Source: Moraxella lacunata | GTDB taxonomy: Bacteria; Pseudomonadota; Gammaproteobacteria; Pseudomonadales; Moraxellaceae | Assembly: GCF_002027545.1 (NCBI RefSeq) | Contig: NZ_MXAN01000009.1 | Span: forward strand, 1-46,851 | DNA: 46,851 nt | Direction of reading: 5' to 3' | Shown: positions 36,537 to 45,400 of the stretch, piece by piece | Numbering within the stretch: position 1 is the first letter of the stretch | Layout of the letters: each line of letters starts with the position of its first letter | The notes under the pieces: generated by a model | Databases searched by the model: none | Told to the model about the DNA's origin: nothing | What the model saw: the letters and a program-made list of their open reading frames with translations, nothing else | Made by a program: the position numbers and the translations under genes

Positions 36537-37928
36537 TTATTTTTGCTGATAGGCTAGCTTCACACCTGCGATAAAGCCATCATTATCATCAAATTCGCCC
36601 GCTTTTACACCATTAGGCAACTGAGCGGTAGCATCACCAAATTTCAGGTATTTGCCACCCACCGATACCGACCATTCTGGGGTAATATTATATTTCGCCC
36701 CAAGCCCTAAGCTGTAATAGCCTTTGATAGGTCCAAGTGTACTAACTGGATTGCCCGCCCCACTATCGTAACCCAGATTACCAGAGACAGATACTTTGTC
36801 AGAGAGTTTCTTACCCAAACCGACTTCTGCCGACCATTGATCTTTCTCATAGCGTACAATAGGCAAGCCATTTGGATAAAGAACAGGGTTGCTACCTTTG
36901 ATTGTTTCGCTATATTGTGGCGGCGTGATATTAAAATCAGACCATGGAACATAACGCACTTTAGCGGTCAGCAATGTCGTTGGATTGATACCGGTTTGAA
37001 AATCTAAGTTCCATGATTCAGGCAGGGTTGCTTTAAAATTCTGAGAACTCTCATAGCCTGTTGCAGGAATGATCTCTGCAATAGAACGCTCATGATCTAT
37101 CTCTGAGCGATAAGTTAACGCTGCTTTTAAGGCGATTTCTGGTTTGCTATAAGCAACGCCAGCCACCTAGCCATAACCCATGTCCGCCCCGATGTTGGCA
37201 TCATAGCCTGTCATCGGTCCATAGGCAGCACCACGTAAATGCACCTCGCCTGTCAGACGTTGCATCTGTGGGCCGCCATAGATTTGCAAATTTTTATTTT
37301 CACCCAATTTGGCACCGAGCAATAATGTGGCGTTTTGGGTGCGAATCTCTACGTTGGTGCCTTGACCGTCAGTTGCTTCTGCATGTGCAGCCGCCGCTCT
37401 TAATCGGTCAGTAATGAGTTTGGTTTGTGCTGAATTTGAATTGCTCTCTAAGATTGATGCTACTGCCCGAGCACGCTCTGGTGATTTAACACTGTCTAAA
37501 ACTGGCTTAATTGCTCTTCTATAAGTAAAGCTATCATTTAATTGTGCTTTTGTACCCTGATTGATGGCTTGGGCAAAAATCGTTGCTGTTGTATTTTTAT
37601 CTGCCACAAAATTACTATTACCCTGATACTCTACCGCCGCACCCCACGGTTCATCATAGAGTACGCCCACACTAAACGTGTCATTAATGTCTGCTTTGAC
37701 ACCAAAACGCCCAAAATCATAGGCTTCGGCGATGTCAGAGATTGAGTTACCAGATGTGTCCTTACCCGAGATATCTGCATCAATATAAGTATAGACCACT
37801 TCGCCATAAGTGCCATCTTGTAAAAATGCTGTAACGTCCTGCCCTGAACGGTCAAGACCTGCTGCACTTGCCACGCTAACTGCACTGATGGATGCAATCG
37901 CTACTGCTAAGTGTTTGTAGTTAAACAT
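36537..37928 (-). pseudogene. FadL/OMPP1-type outer membrane protein, interrupted by in-frame TAG
   Basis: One register from ATG 37928 (GGAG ribosome binding site; signal peptide MFNYKHLAVAIASISAVSVASAA) to 36537 gives about 463 codons, typical for FadL-type long-chain fatty acid or hydrophobic compound transporters. It contains AGLDRSGQDVTAFLQDG, VLYDEPWGAAVEY, the NLQIYGGPQMQRL strand, and near the end YSLGLGAKYNITPEWSVSVG. At 37169-37167 a TAG replaces what is a Trp in relatives (GADMGYG-stop-VAGVAYSKPEIALKAALTYRSE). TGG to TAG is a single change. The first part alone lacks the last half of the barrel, so the product should be non-functional. Confidence 0.87.
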
Positions 37929-38207
37929 AGAACCACTCCGATTTATTACCATAAAATTTCCGTATGTCGCACATACACCTAGAAATCCTGCCAAAACATC
38001 CATACAACTGTTTTTACAACCGTATAACAAACGTTTTAACAAATGTTTCATTGCTACATATTAAAACAAAATAACTCATAAAGCAATAGCAAAAACCGCA
38101 CAAAAACCCCATTTTTTGGCATTTCATCAAAAATTTGTAAATATGGATAAATGATTACAAATAATAATTATTATTATAAATTAAATACTGTTTTTTGTTT
38201 TATCCAC

Positions 38208-38423
38208 TCAATAATGCGGTGGTCTGTCTGCGAGTAAATCAAACGGAGCAATGCCGTCATCATCACGACTTTCCAAGAATTTATACAAAAGTTTTAATTG
38301 GTCTTGTAAGTCTTTTAAGGCTCTGTCCTGCTGGGCAATAACGTCATTTAGCGTATCCACTGTATTTTCAAGATAGGCGATTTTGATTTGCAAATCGGTA
38401 ATATCAGCGTGGGTGTCGGTCAT
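38208..38423 (-). CDS. slyX: SlyX family protein
   Basis: 71 residues from ATG 38423 with an AAGGGGAAAA ribosome binding site; the 14 upstream in-frame codons are not SlyX-like. A heptad-patterned coiled coil (LQIKIAYLENTVDTLNDVIA, then QQDRALKDLQDQLKLLY) and the C-terminal PFDLLADRPPHY, close to the conserved P-HY ending of SlyX, identify the family. SlyX is a small cytoplasmic protein of unclear function, often near slyD or fkpA; neither is visible here. Confidence 0.9.
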   Translation of the reverse strand: MTDTHADITDLQIKIAYLENTVDTLNDVIAQQDRALKDLQDQLKLLYKFLESRDDDGIAPFDLLADRPPHY

Positions 38424-38490
38424 TTTATTTTCCCCTTTAAGGTGTAAATTTGCTATAATTGGCACATTTTATCATTGAAAAGCAGGTAGT

Positions 38491-38616
38491 GGTATAAAAA
38501 GTATGCCAAACTAGGTTTTCCGTTCGCCCTGAGCCATGCCTGCGGGTAGGAAAACCGTCATGGGCAGGCATAGCTCACCACGAACGGTTTTCTTTATAGC
38601 ATACTTTTTGAACCAG
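38491..38616. repeat. Palindromic repeat B, copy 5, with outer arms
   Basis: Same nested design as 31739-31860: outer arms AAAAGTATGCCAAACTAGG and AGCATACTTTTTGAACC, inner core GTTCGCCCTGAGCC / CACGAACGG. It lies between slyX and uup. Confidence 0.8.
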
Positions 38617-38644
38617 AACCAAAAATCCGTATTGAAAATAAATT

Positions 38645-40588
38645 ATGGCACTCATTCATCTAAAAAATATCTCTCTTGCCTTTGGCGTTGCCCCTGTCTT
38701 AGACCACGTTAATTTTAGCCTTGATGTGGGCGAGCGGGTGTGTCTGATTGGGCGAAATGGCGAAGGTAAATCCACACTCTTTAAGCTCATTGACGGCACA
38801 CAAAGCCCCGATGACGGCGAGATTATCATTGCTGACGGCATTAAGATTGCCATGCTTGCCCAAGACGTGCCAAGCGATGACGGCACCTTGCTTGACATCG
38901 TCATGAATGGCGATGAAAAAGTGGCAACCCTGCTCCGCCAATACCACGACCTATCGGACAAATGTGGGGCGGGCGACATGACCGCCTGCGAGCGTATGAC
39001 GGACGTACAACATGAGATTGACGCCCTGCACGGCTGGGAGCTAGAACGCAACGCTCGCACCTTACTTGACAACATGGGGTTAAACCCCACCGACCGCCTT
39101 GCCGACTTATCGGGCGGACGAAAAAGACGGGTTTTGCTTGCTCGGACGTTGGTGGTTAAGCCTGATGTATTGCTACTTGATGAGCCGACCAACCATTTGG
39201 ACGTAGAGAGCATTGACTGGCTAGAAAATTACCTTTTAGGGCAAAATTTGACCGTACTATTTATCACGCACGACCGCAAATTTGTGGATAATCTTGCCAC
39301 TCGCATTGTGGAGCTAGACCGTGGCAAACTCTCCACTTATGACGTAACCCAAGGGGTTAAGGGCTATGCTCGTTATCAAGAATTAAAGGAGTTGGAGCTT
39401 GAAAGCGAAGCCAAATCCTTTGCCGAATTTGACAAAAAACTTGCCCAAGAAGAAGTGTGGATTCGCCAAGGCATTAAGGCAAGGCGTACTCGTAACGAAG
39501 GGCGTGTGCGTGCATTAAAGGCACTGCGTGAAGAGCGAAAACAACGCCGTGATGTGGTCGGCAGTGTCTCACTCACCCAAAACACGTCCGAAAAATCAGG
39601 CAAAATCGTCTGTGAAGTCAAGGACTTAACCCTACAATATGACGGTAAAATACTGGTAAAAAACTTCTCAACCCTACTCATGCGTGGCGATAAAGTTGGT
39701 ATCATCGGTAATAATGGCGTGGGCAAAACCACCCTAATCCGCACCGTGCTTGGGCTTGATGATTCTGCCAAAGTGGGCGGTACGGTCAAGCTTGGCACAA
39801 ATCTAAACATCGCCTTTTTTGACCAATTAAAAGACCAATTAGACTTTGATAAATCCGTTGCCGAAAACGTCTCCGAAGGCTCGGATTATGTGGACGTGGG
39901 CGGAAGACGAACGCACATTTTGGGGTATTTGCAGGACTTTTTATTTACGCCAAACCGTGCCAGAACGCCTGTCAAAGCCCTATCAGGGGGCGAAAAAGCC
40001 CGTGTTCTGCTTGCCAAAAACTTGCTAAAACCTGCCAACGTCCTTGTGCTTGATGAGCCGACCAACGACCTTGACATGGCAACGCTTGAACTGTTGGAAG
40101 AGTTTGTCGCAGGATTTGACGGCACGATTTTGCTCATCAGCCACGACCGCACCTTTATGGACAACGTGGTAACGCAGACTTGGGTATTTGGCACGGACAA
40201 GGACGGTCATGGCGTGATTGATGAATATGTGGGCGGTTATCAAGATTATCTCACCCAAAAAGCACGGAGCGAACCAACCAAGCCCAAAGCGGATAAAGTT
40301 GAAAAATCAGAAACAGTCAAAGCTGACAAACCAAAATCCGACACGCCCAAAGCTGAACAAAAACGCAAACTCTCCTATAAAGAACAACGTGAATTAGAAA
40401 GCCTACCCAATGAAATTGCCGACCTTGAAAGCGAGCAAAGCGAGCTAAATGACAAACTGGCGGACGGCTCTCTGTTTGTCAGTGATTTGGCATTGGCGAC
40501 TAAATACAGCGAACGACTTGGGGAGATTGATGAACTGCTTATGGAGAAGTTGGAGCGTTGGGACGAATTGGAAAATTTAGTAAAGTAA
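38645..40588 (+). CDS. uup: ABC-F ATPase Uup
   Basis: 647 residues, two ABC cassettes without membrane segments. The first has Walker A GRNGEGKST, signature LSGGRKRR and Walker B LLLDEPTNHLD. The second has GNNGVGKTT, LSGGEKAR and LVLDEPTNDLD. Between them is the ABC-F linker of charged helices (WIRQGIKARRTRNEGR), and the C-terminus has a Lys/Glu-rich coiled coil (RELESLPNEIADLESEQSEL), as in Uup, which binds DNA or ribosomes. ABC-F proteins act on the ribosome; Uup mutants affect transposon excision. The lpxL-type gene starts 15 nt downstream, so the two are probably co-transcribed. Confidence 0.93.
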   Translation: MALIHLKNISLAFGVAPVLDHVNFSLDVGERVCLIGRNGEGKSTLFKLIDGTQSPDDGEIIIADGIKIAMLAQDVPSDDGTLLDIVMNGDEKVATLLRQYHDLSDKCGAGDMTACERMTDVQHEIDALHGWELERNARTLLDNMGLNPTDRLADLSGGRKRRVLLARTLVVKPDVLLLDEPTNHLDVESIDWLENYLLGQNLTVLFITHDRKFVDNLATRIVELDRGKLSTYDVTQGVKGYARYQELKELELESEAKSFAEFDKKLAQEEVWIRQGIKARRTRNEGRVRALKALREERKQRRDVVGSVSLTQNTSEKSGKIVCEVKDLTLQYDGKILVKNFSTLLMRGDKVGIIGNNGVGKTTLIRTVLGLDDSAKVGGTVKLGTNLNIAFFDQLKDQLDFDKSVAENVSEGSDYVDVGGRRTHILGYLQDFLFTPNRARTPVKALSGGEKARVLLAKNLLKPANVLVLDEPTNDLDMATLELLEEFVAGFDGTILLISHDRTFMDNVVTQTWVFGTDKDGHGVIDEYVGGYQDYLTQKARSEPTKPKADKVEKSETVKADKPKSDTPKAEQKRKLSYKEQRELESLPNEIADLESEQSELNDKLADGSLFVSDLALATKYSERLGEIDELLMEKLERWDELENLVK

Positions 40589-40603
40589 ATACAGGCAAAA
40601 ACA

Positions 40604-41671
40604 ATGAGTGATAAAAACTGCTGTGGGGGAAATTGCCACACCGACAACCAAACCCCACAATCAAATAACCCACAAATTGACATTAAAAAAATGCCCGATT
40701 TGACCGCCACGCACAAACAAACAAGCATGGCGGACAAAGCCCCTTTTGAGTGGGAATTTTTATTGCCAAAATATTGGGGAATTTGGTTTGCCTTGATGAT
40801 ATTTTTACCGCTCATTTATTTGCCCTTGCGTATCCAATTTTGGCTTGGCAGAAAAATTGGCGAACTGGCGTATGCACTCATCAAAAGACGGGTAAAAGAT
40901 ACGCTGACCAATCTAACTTTGGCATTCCCCAATAAAAGCGATGATGAAAAAGTGTTAATCGCCAAACAGGTTTTTGTCAATCAAGGCATTGGCATTTTTG
41001 AAACGCTAAACGCATGGTTTCGCCCCAATGTCTTTAAACGCACGTTTAGCATTTCAGGATTACAGCATTTAATCACCGCCCAAAAAGAAAATAAAGCCGT
41101 GATATTATTGGGCGGGCATTTTACGACATTGGATTTGGGTGGGCGGTTATGTACGCAGTTTTTCCCTGCTGATTGTATGTACCGCAAACAAAACAATCCG
41201 CTTTTGGAATGGTTTATTTATAATGGTCGCCGTCATATTTTTGATGAGCAAATCAATAGCCGTGATATGAAAAAACTCATCAGTCGAATTAAAGACGGCA
41301 AAGTGATATGGTATAGCCCTGACCAAGATTTTGGTTTGGAGCATGGGGTCATGGCGACATTTTTTGGCGTGCCGTCTGCAACCATTACCGCCCAAAGACG
41401 ATTTGCCAGCATGAATAAAAAAAATCCGCCTGTGTTTATTGCTTTTGATATGATTCGCCAAACGCCTGACAATATCCCCAAAGGCAAACGCCCCCATTAT
41501 CATATCAGCCTATCGCCTGTGATTGACAATTACCCCAGTGATAATGAAGTGGCGGACGCCCAGCGTATTAACGACATCATGGAGCAAAGTATCAAAAAAG
41601 ACATTGCCCAATGGATGTGGTTTCATCGGCGGTTTAAAACACAGGCGGACGGGACGGATTATTATGGGTGA
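40604..41671 (+). CDS. lpxL: Lipid A biosynthesis acyltransferase (LpxL/HtrB family)
   Basis: 355 residues. One N-terminal membrane segment (WGIWFALMIFLPLIYLPL) anchors the enzyme in the inner membrane. The HX4D catalytic motif is in LLGGHFTTLDLGG (His172, Asp177), with later family motifs YRKQNNPLLEW, SPDQDFG and a C-terminal WMWFHRRFKT. It adds a secondary acyl chain to the lipid A precursor. It is longer than E. coli LpxL (about 306) because of a roughly 45-residue N-terminal extension with a CCGGNC cluster; a later start at MADKAPFEWEF is possible, but no better ribosome binding site was seen there. Confidence 0.9.
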   Translation: MSDKNCCGGNCHTDNQTPQSNNPQIDIKKMPDLTATHKQTSMADKAPFEWEFLLPKYWGIWFALMIFLPLIYLPLRIQFWLGRKIGELAYALIKRRVKDTLTNLTLAFPNKSDDEKVLIAKQVFVNQGIGIFETLNAWFRPNVFKRTFSISGLQHLITAQKENKAVILLGGHFTTLDLGGRLCTQFFPADCMYRKQNNPLLEWFIYNGRRHIFDEQINSRDMKKLISRIKDGKVIWYSPDQDFGLEHGVMATFFGVPSATITAQRRFASMNKKNPPVFIAFDMIRQTPDNIPKGKRPHYHISLSPVIDNYPSDNEVADAQRINDIMEQSIKKDIAQWMWFHRRFKTQADGTDYYG

Positions 41672-41700
41672 GTTTTAAAAAATTGAAAAAGAATGATATT

Positions 41701-41724
41701 TGGGCGAATGTGATTCGCCCCTAC
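41701..41724. repeat. Short palindrome GGGCGAATGTGATTCGCCCC
   Basis: Same unit as at 21113-21137, followed by CTAC, just after the lpxL-type gene. Confidence 0.7.
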
Positions 41725-41756
41725 GTCTTTTTATGGTAAATTTTTAAAATAAAAAA

Positions 41757-41954
41757 TCACGACTTTAAACTTGTTAAAAATTTATTTAATTCATGATAAT
41801 CAAAATTTTCATCAAATAAAATTTCGCATTCTTGAATTGCAGGCTGATTTCTTTCATTTAAAAAATCATCATCTATATAAATATTTTCAAAAACATCATG
41901 GCAATCAATGGCTTTATTATCGATATTTTTAGCCAAACATTTAGCATTATTCAT
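41757..41954 (-). CDS. Hypothetical protein, 65 residues
   Basis: No family recognised. Acidic and Asn/Asp-rich (KNIDNKAIDCHDVFENIYIDDDF in part), with no signal or membrane segment. The DNA is very AT-rich compared with its neighbours and the ribosome binding site is weak. It may be a genuine acquired gene or a chance frame in AT-rich DNA; the codon pattern gives slight support for coding. Confidence 0.4.
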   Translation of the reverse strand: MNNAKCLAKNIDNKAIDCHDVFENIYIDDDFLNERNQPAIQECEILFDENFDYHELNKFLTSLKS

Positions 41955-42006
41955 ATTTAAATCATCTAATTTAAAAATAAAAGCATTATAATTGGTTCAA
42001 TAAAAA

Positions 42007-42036
42007 TTGTCAAAATTCCCTTGAATTTGCTATAAT
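42007..42036 (+). promoter_or_regulatory. trpS promoter
   Basis: TTGTCA (42007-42012), 18-bp spacer, TGC-TATAAT (-10 at 42031-42036, extended). It lies 34 bp before the trpS start. Confidence 0.75.
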
Positions 42037-42070
42037 ACGCCCTTTAATTGAATACATATTAAGGCAAGCC

Positions 42071-43111
42071 ATGACCACCAAACGCATTTTAACAGGCATT
42101 ACCACCACAGGCATTCCCCATTTGGGTAACTATGTCGGGGCGATTCGTCCTGCCATTCAAGCGGTACAAAATTCCGATGATGACGCTTTTTTCTTTTTGG
42201 CGGATTATCATGGGATTATCAAATGTTTTGACCCTGATGAGATTCATCGCTCCACCAAAGCCATTGCCGCCACTTGGATTGCCTGCGGTCTTGACCCCGA
42301 GAAAGTTACCTTTTATCGCCAGTCGGACATTCCCGAGATTCCTGAGCTTGCGTGGATTCTAAACTGCTCTTGTGCTAAGGGGCTTATGAACCGAGCCCAT
42401 GCCTACAAAGCGAGCGTGGATATGAACCTTGCCAAAGAAGACACGGACGCTGATTTTGGTATCAGCATGGGGCTGTTTAGCTATCCTGTGCTAATGAGTG
42501 CGGATATTTTGATGTTTAACGCCACGCACGTCCCTGTCGGCAAAGACCAGATTCAGCACATTGAAATGGCACGAGACATTGCAGGGACGTTTAATTTTAA
42601 ATACAAAGAGCTGTTCACGCTCCCCACTGCCGTAACGGACGAAAACACGCCCCTGCTGACAGGGCTTGACGGTCGCAAAATGAGCAAATCCTATGGCAAC
42701 ACCATTCCGCTATTCGGGGACGGCAATCCCACCATTGACCCACAAAAGGCACTAAAAAAAGCAATCGGGCAAATCGTAACCAACTCCCAAGCTCCCGAAG
42801 AACCCAAAAATCCCGATGAGTGTAATATTTTTGAGATTTATAAAGCCTTTGCCACGCCTGATGAGATAAATGCCCTTGCTGAGCATTATAGACGTGGTAT
42901 CGGTTGGGGCGAAGCTAAGGAGATTTTGTTTAATAAGATTGACGGCGAGATTGCTCCCATGCGTGAAAAATACGCTCATCTTATGGCAAATCCTAAGGAG
43001 CTTGAAGAAATTTTGCAAATGGGAGCAGTTAAGGCTCGCCGTGTCGCCCAAAAACAGCTCGATAAAACCAGACGAGCGATTGGGATTAAACCGCTTGCGA
43101 AGTTAAAGTAA
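42071..43111 (+). CDS. trpS: Tryptophan--tRNA ligase TrpS
   Basis: 346 residues, a class Ic aminoacyl-tRNA synthetase. The HIGH-type motif is in [16 protein letters not shown] and the KMSKS motif in [35 protein letters not shown] and [18 protein letters not shown] line the Trp and ATP sites. The start has an AAGGC ribosome binding site and a strong upstream promoter. The adjacent PAAR gene begins 33 nt after the stop, so readthrough transcription into the accessory cassette is possible; no terminator hairpin was seen between them. Confidence 0.97.
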   Translation: MTTKRILTGITTTGIPHLGNYVGAIRPAIQAVQNSDDDAFFFLADYHGIIKCFDPDEIHRSTKAIAATWIACGLDPEKVTFYRQSDIPEIPELAWILNCSCAKGLMNRAHAYKASVDMNLAKEDTDADFGISMGLFSYPVLMSADILMFNATHVPVGKDQIQHIEMARDIAGTFNFKYKELFTLPTAVTDENTPLLTGLDGRKMSKSYGNTIPLFGDGNPTIDPQKALKKAIGQIVTNSQAPEEPKNPDECNIFEIYKAFATPDEINALAEHYRRGIGWGEAKEILFNKIDGEIAPMREKYAHLMANPKELEEILQMGAVKARRVAQKQLDKTRRAIGIKPLAKLK

Positions 43112-43144
43112 ACAGAAATCATCTAAGTTAGAAATGGATATTTT

Positions 43145-43678
43145 ATGAAAAAAGCAATCGCAGTAGATGGTGCCACCACATCTCATGGTGGTATCATTAA
43201 AGCCACCCAAAATAAATCAAGCACCGATGGACGTTACTGGCTAAGAGAGGATGATGGTTTGTTATGTCCCAAATGTGGCGTTTGGTCATCCATCATTCGA
43301 AGTAACACATTCATTAACGTTCATGGCAAATATGTTGCCATGGTGGGTGACAAACTAACTTGTGGTGCCGTTATTACCGAGCCTATGCAAAATCTAACAT
43401 TTGCTGGTGATAACAGTCAAATGATTGATAACAGCTGCTTTAATATCACCGATGACTTAGCAAGTGCTACCAAGCAGTACAAAGAACGCTTTCAACTCAT
43501 AGATGAGAATACAGGCTTTCCGCTTCGCCAAATCAATTACCGTATTAAATTAGGCGAGAAAATTGTCGCAGTCGGTATCACCGACGATGATGGCTACACC
43601 AAAGTCATAGAATGCGATAATATGGAAGAGGTAGAAGTAGAGATAGGCTTGATACACGGGGATGATGATGGAGTTTAA
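43145..43678 (+). CDS. PAAR-domain protein (T6SS tip/effector carrier)
   Basis: 177 residues. The N-terminal half (1-95) is a PAAR-like domain: VDGATTSHGGIIKA (His14), a Cys pair in LCPKCGVW (Cys41, Cys44), and VHGKYVAMVGDKLTCGAVI (His59, Cys73). These can coordinate the metal that sharpens the VgrG spike. The C-terminal half (KERFQLIDENTGFPLRQINY, then GITDDDGYTKVIEC) matches the small beta-sandwich extension often attached to PAAR effectors. The next gene overlaps by 17 nt in another frame. The expected role is to carry the downstream HExxH protein on the spike. No VgrG, Hcp or Tss gene is in the window. Confidence 0.85.
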   Translation: MKKAIAVDGATTSHGGIIKATQNKSSTDGRYWLREDDGLLCPKCGVWSSIIRSNTFINVHGKYVAMVGDKLTCGAVITEPMQNLTFAGDNSQMIDNSCFNITDDLASATKQYKERFQLIDENTGFPLRQINYRIKLGEKIVAVGITDDDGYTKVIECDNMEEVEVEIGLIHGDDDGV

Positions 43679-44345
43679 GAGTGCTTATCGTGGTGGGATC
43701 ATCGGTGGGATGTCAGAACACACCAAGCAGATACAAGTATCAATAATCAGAGAGCTGACATCTGCTGAGATTGCCATGGCAAGGCGTATATTTAAAAACA
43801 GTATTAACTATCAGCAGGTAAAAATCTGCCGTGGCAATCCGTTTCATAACCTAACAGGCAATGCCCAAGTACTGGGCAATAACATGACCTTTCCTGCTGA
43901 TATTTATGATAAATACAGCAAAGGCAATATTGATTTTTCCAATACTAGCGACAAAAATCACCAAGTGTGGTTTATACACGAGATGGTACATATTTGGCAA
44001 AATCAGCTGGGCAGCTCCACTCTAAAACATGGTGCTTGTATTTTTGTTGGGGGTAAATACTTTGGCAGTGGTGGTACACAAAATGGTCAAGCTTCTAATA
44101 GTGCCAAGGCTTATGATTATGACATCGTCAACGACGGTATAGATTTTCCTGATTATAGCCTAGAACAACAAGCCGAGGTCATCTCGCACTATTTTGACAT
44201 CCTAAAGTTTGGTCAAAAAGCAAAATTTTATTCTCTAAAAACATATTATGAAAAATGCTTGGCTTATTTCTTAAAAAATCCAAATGAACCTTTGTTATTA
44301 CCCAAAAACATCAAATGGACAGAATGTTTTGATATCATAAAATAG
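43662..44345 (+). CDS. Zinc-metallopeptidase-like protein, candidate T6SS effector
   Basis: 227 residues if it starts at the ATG overlapping the PAAR gene; an alternative ATG at 43710 (MSEHTKQIQ) follows GGTGGG. The key feature is WFIHEMVHIWQNQLG with HExxH at 106-110. A second acidic motif, LEQQAEVISHYF (Glu168 and Glu172), fits a gluzincin-like third ligand. This HExxHxWQ ... EQQAE pattern occurs in proteins annotated as vgr-related or Rhs-linked. No signal peptide or membrane segment. Its place after PAAR and before lipoproteins suggests a cargo effector acting in the periplasm; the substrate is unknown. Confidence 0.72.
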   Translation: MMMEFKSAYRGGIIGGMSEHTKQIQVSIIRELTSAEIAMARRIFKNSINYQQVKICRGNPFHNLTGNAQVLGNNMTFPADIYDKYSKGNIDFSNTSDKNHQVWFIHEMVHIWQNQLGSSTLKHGACIFVGGKYFGSGGTQNGQASNSAKAYDYDIVNDGIDFPDYSLEQQAEVISHYFDILKFGQKAKFYSLKTYYEKCLAYFLKNPNEPLLLPKNIKWTECFDIIK

Positions 44346-44356
44346 GAAATGCTTTT

Positions 44357-44848
44357 ATGAAAAAATCACTGTTAATGATACTGGTATTGATGAGTACCAT
44401 ACTGACCGCCTGCGATGGACCTGAGTATGGCGGTGTGCTAATTACACTAAAAAACAATCAACCTTGTTTTTACTTGTATGACGAAAAAGATAATAATCAA
44501 AAAGCAGACAATTATCATTTTTTTCTCGCCAATCTCAATCCATTTGTGGATATTGAAAAAGAAGGGCAAGATACTTATTTTACTGGCGACCTACCCATAT
44601 TAAAAAGCCCTGAAAACTGTTTTATGTTTTCAGACTTTAGCTATAGACTAAATGATATTTATGTTGTATCTAGCAGGGAATATAATGCCAACTCCTACTT
44701 TTGCCTAGTAGAAAATAATGGCAAATTACAAATCAATCAAGCAGAGTATGTGCGTGATTCACAAGGCTATTTTACACAAATATGCACTGATAAAGCATAC
44801 AGCAACCATCGTGGTTTTTGGTGGCGATTGAAACGTTGGCTTTTTTAA
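44357..44848 (+). CDS. Lipoprotein, putative T6SS immunity protein, paralog 1
   Basis: 163 residues. Signal peptide MKKSLLMILVLMSTILTAC with a lipobox; Cys19 is the lipidation site. The mature domain is small and beta-rich, with four conserved Cys (NQPCFYLYDEK, ENCFMF, SYFCLVE, QICTDKAY) shared with the next two genes. It resembles the small periplasmic lipoproteins found behind T6SS effectors. It starts 11 nt after the HExxH gene with an AGGAAA ribosome binding site. Its last 128 nt are identical to those of paralog 2. Neutralising the upstream enzyme in the periplasm is inferred from context. Confidence 0.78.
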   Translation: MKKSLLMILVLMSTILTACDGPEYGGVLITLKNNQPCFYLYDEKDNNQKADNYHFFLANLNPFVDIEKEGQDTYFTGDLPILKSPENCFMFSDFSYRLNDIYVVSSREYNANSYFCLVENNGKLQINQAEYVRDSQGYFTQICTDKAYSNHRGFWWRLKRWLF

Positions 44849-44875
44849 TGCATTTCATCCAGTAGGAATGTTCTT

Positions 44876-45373
44876 ATGAAAAAATCACCACTAATGACAT
44901 TGGTATTGATGAGTGCCATGCTTACCGCCTGTAGCAATGGAGAACCCAACGATGGTGGCGTGCTAATTACACTAAAAGACAATCAGCCTTGTTTTTATTT
45001 ATATGACGAAAAATATAATGATGAAAAAACGTACAATTATCATCTGCTTCTTGAGAATAGCGAACCATCTGTAAATAATGAAAAAGAAGGACAAGATACT
45101 TATTTTACTGGCGACTTACCTATATTAAAAAGCCCTGACAGTTGTTTTATGTTTTCAGACTTTAAATATCGGCTAAATGACATTTATGTCGTATCTAGCA
45201 GTAAATACAGTGCCAGTGCTTACTTTTGTTTAACAGAACACAATAGCAAATTACAAATCAATCAAGCAGAGTATGTGCGTGATTCACAAGGCTATTTTAC
45301 ACAAATATGCACTGATAAAGCATACAGCAACCATCGTGGTTTTTGGTGGCGATTGAAACGTTGGCTTTTTTAA
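44876..45373 (+). CDS. Lipoprotein, putative T6SS immunity protein, paralog 2
   Basis: 165 residues, same architecture as paralog 1: lipobox LTAC (Cys19) and the same Cys pattern. Differences are concentrated in the first 70 mature residues (for example EKYNDEKTYNYHLLLENSEP against EKDNNQKADNYHFFLANLNP). The last 128 nt, stop codon included, are identical to paralog 1, which points to recent duplication or gene conversion. It has an AGGAA ribosome binding site and lies 27 nt downstream of paralog 1. Divergent N-terminal parts with a shared C-terminus would fit immunity proteins matched to different effector variants. Confidence 0.78.
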   Translation: MKKSPLMTLVLMSAMLTACSNGEPNDGGVLITLKDNQPCFYLYDEKYNDEKTYNYHLLLENSEPSVNNEKEGQDTYFTGDLPILKSPDSCFMFSDFKYRLNDIYVVSSSKYSASAYFCLTEHNSKLQINQAEYVRDSQGYFTQICTDKAYSNHRGFWWRLKRWLF

Positions 45374-45400
45374 TACAGTTGAAGAAAAAATAGAGTATTT

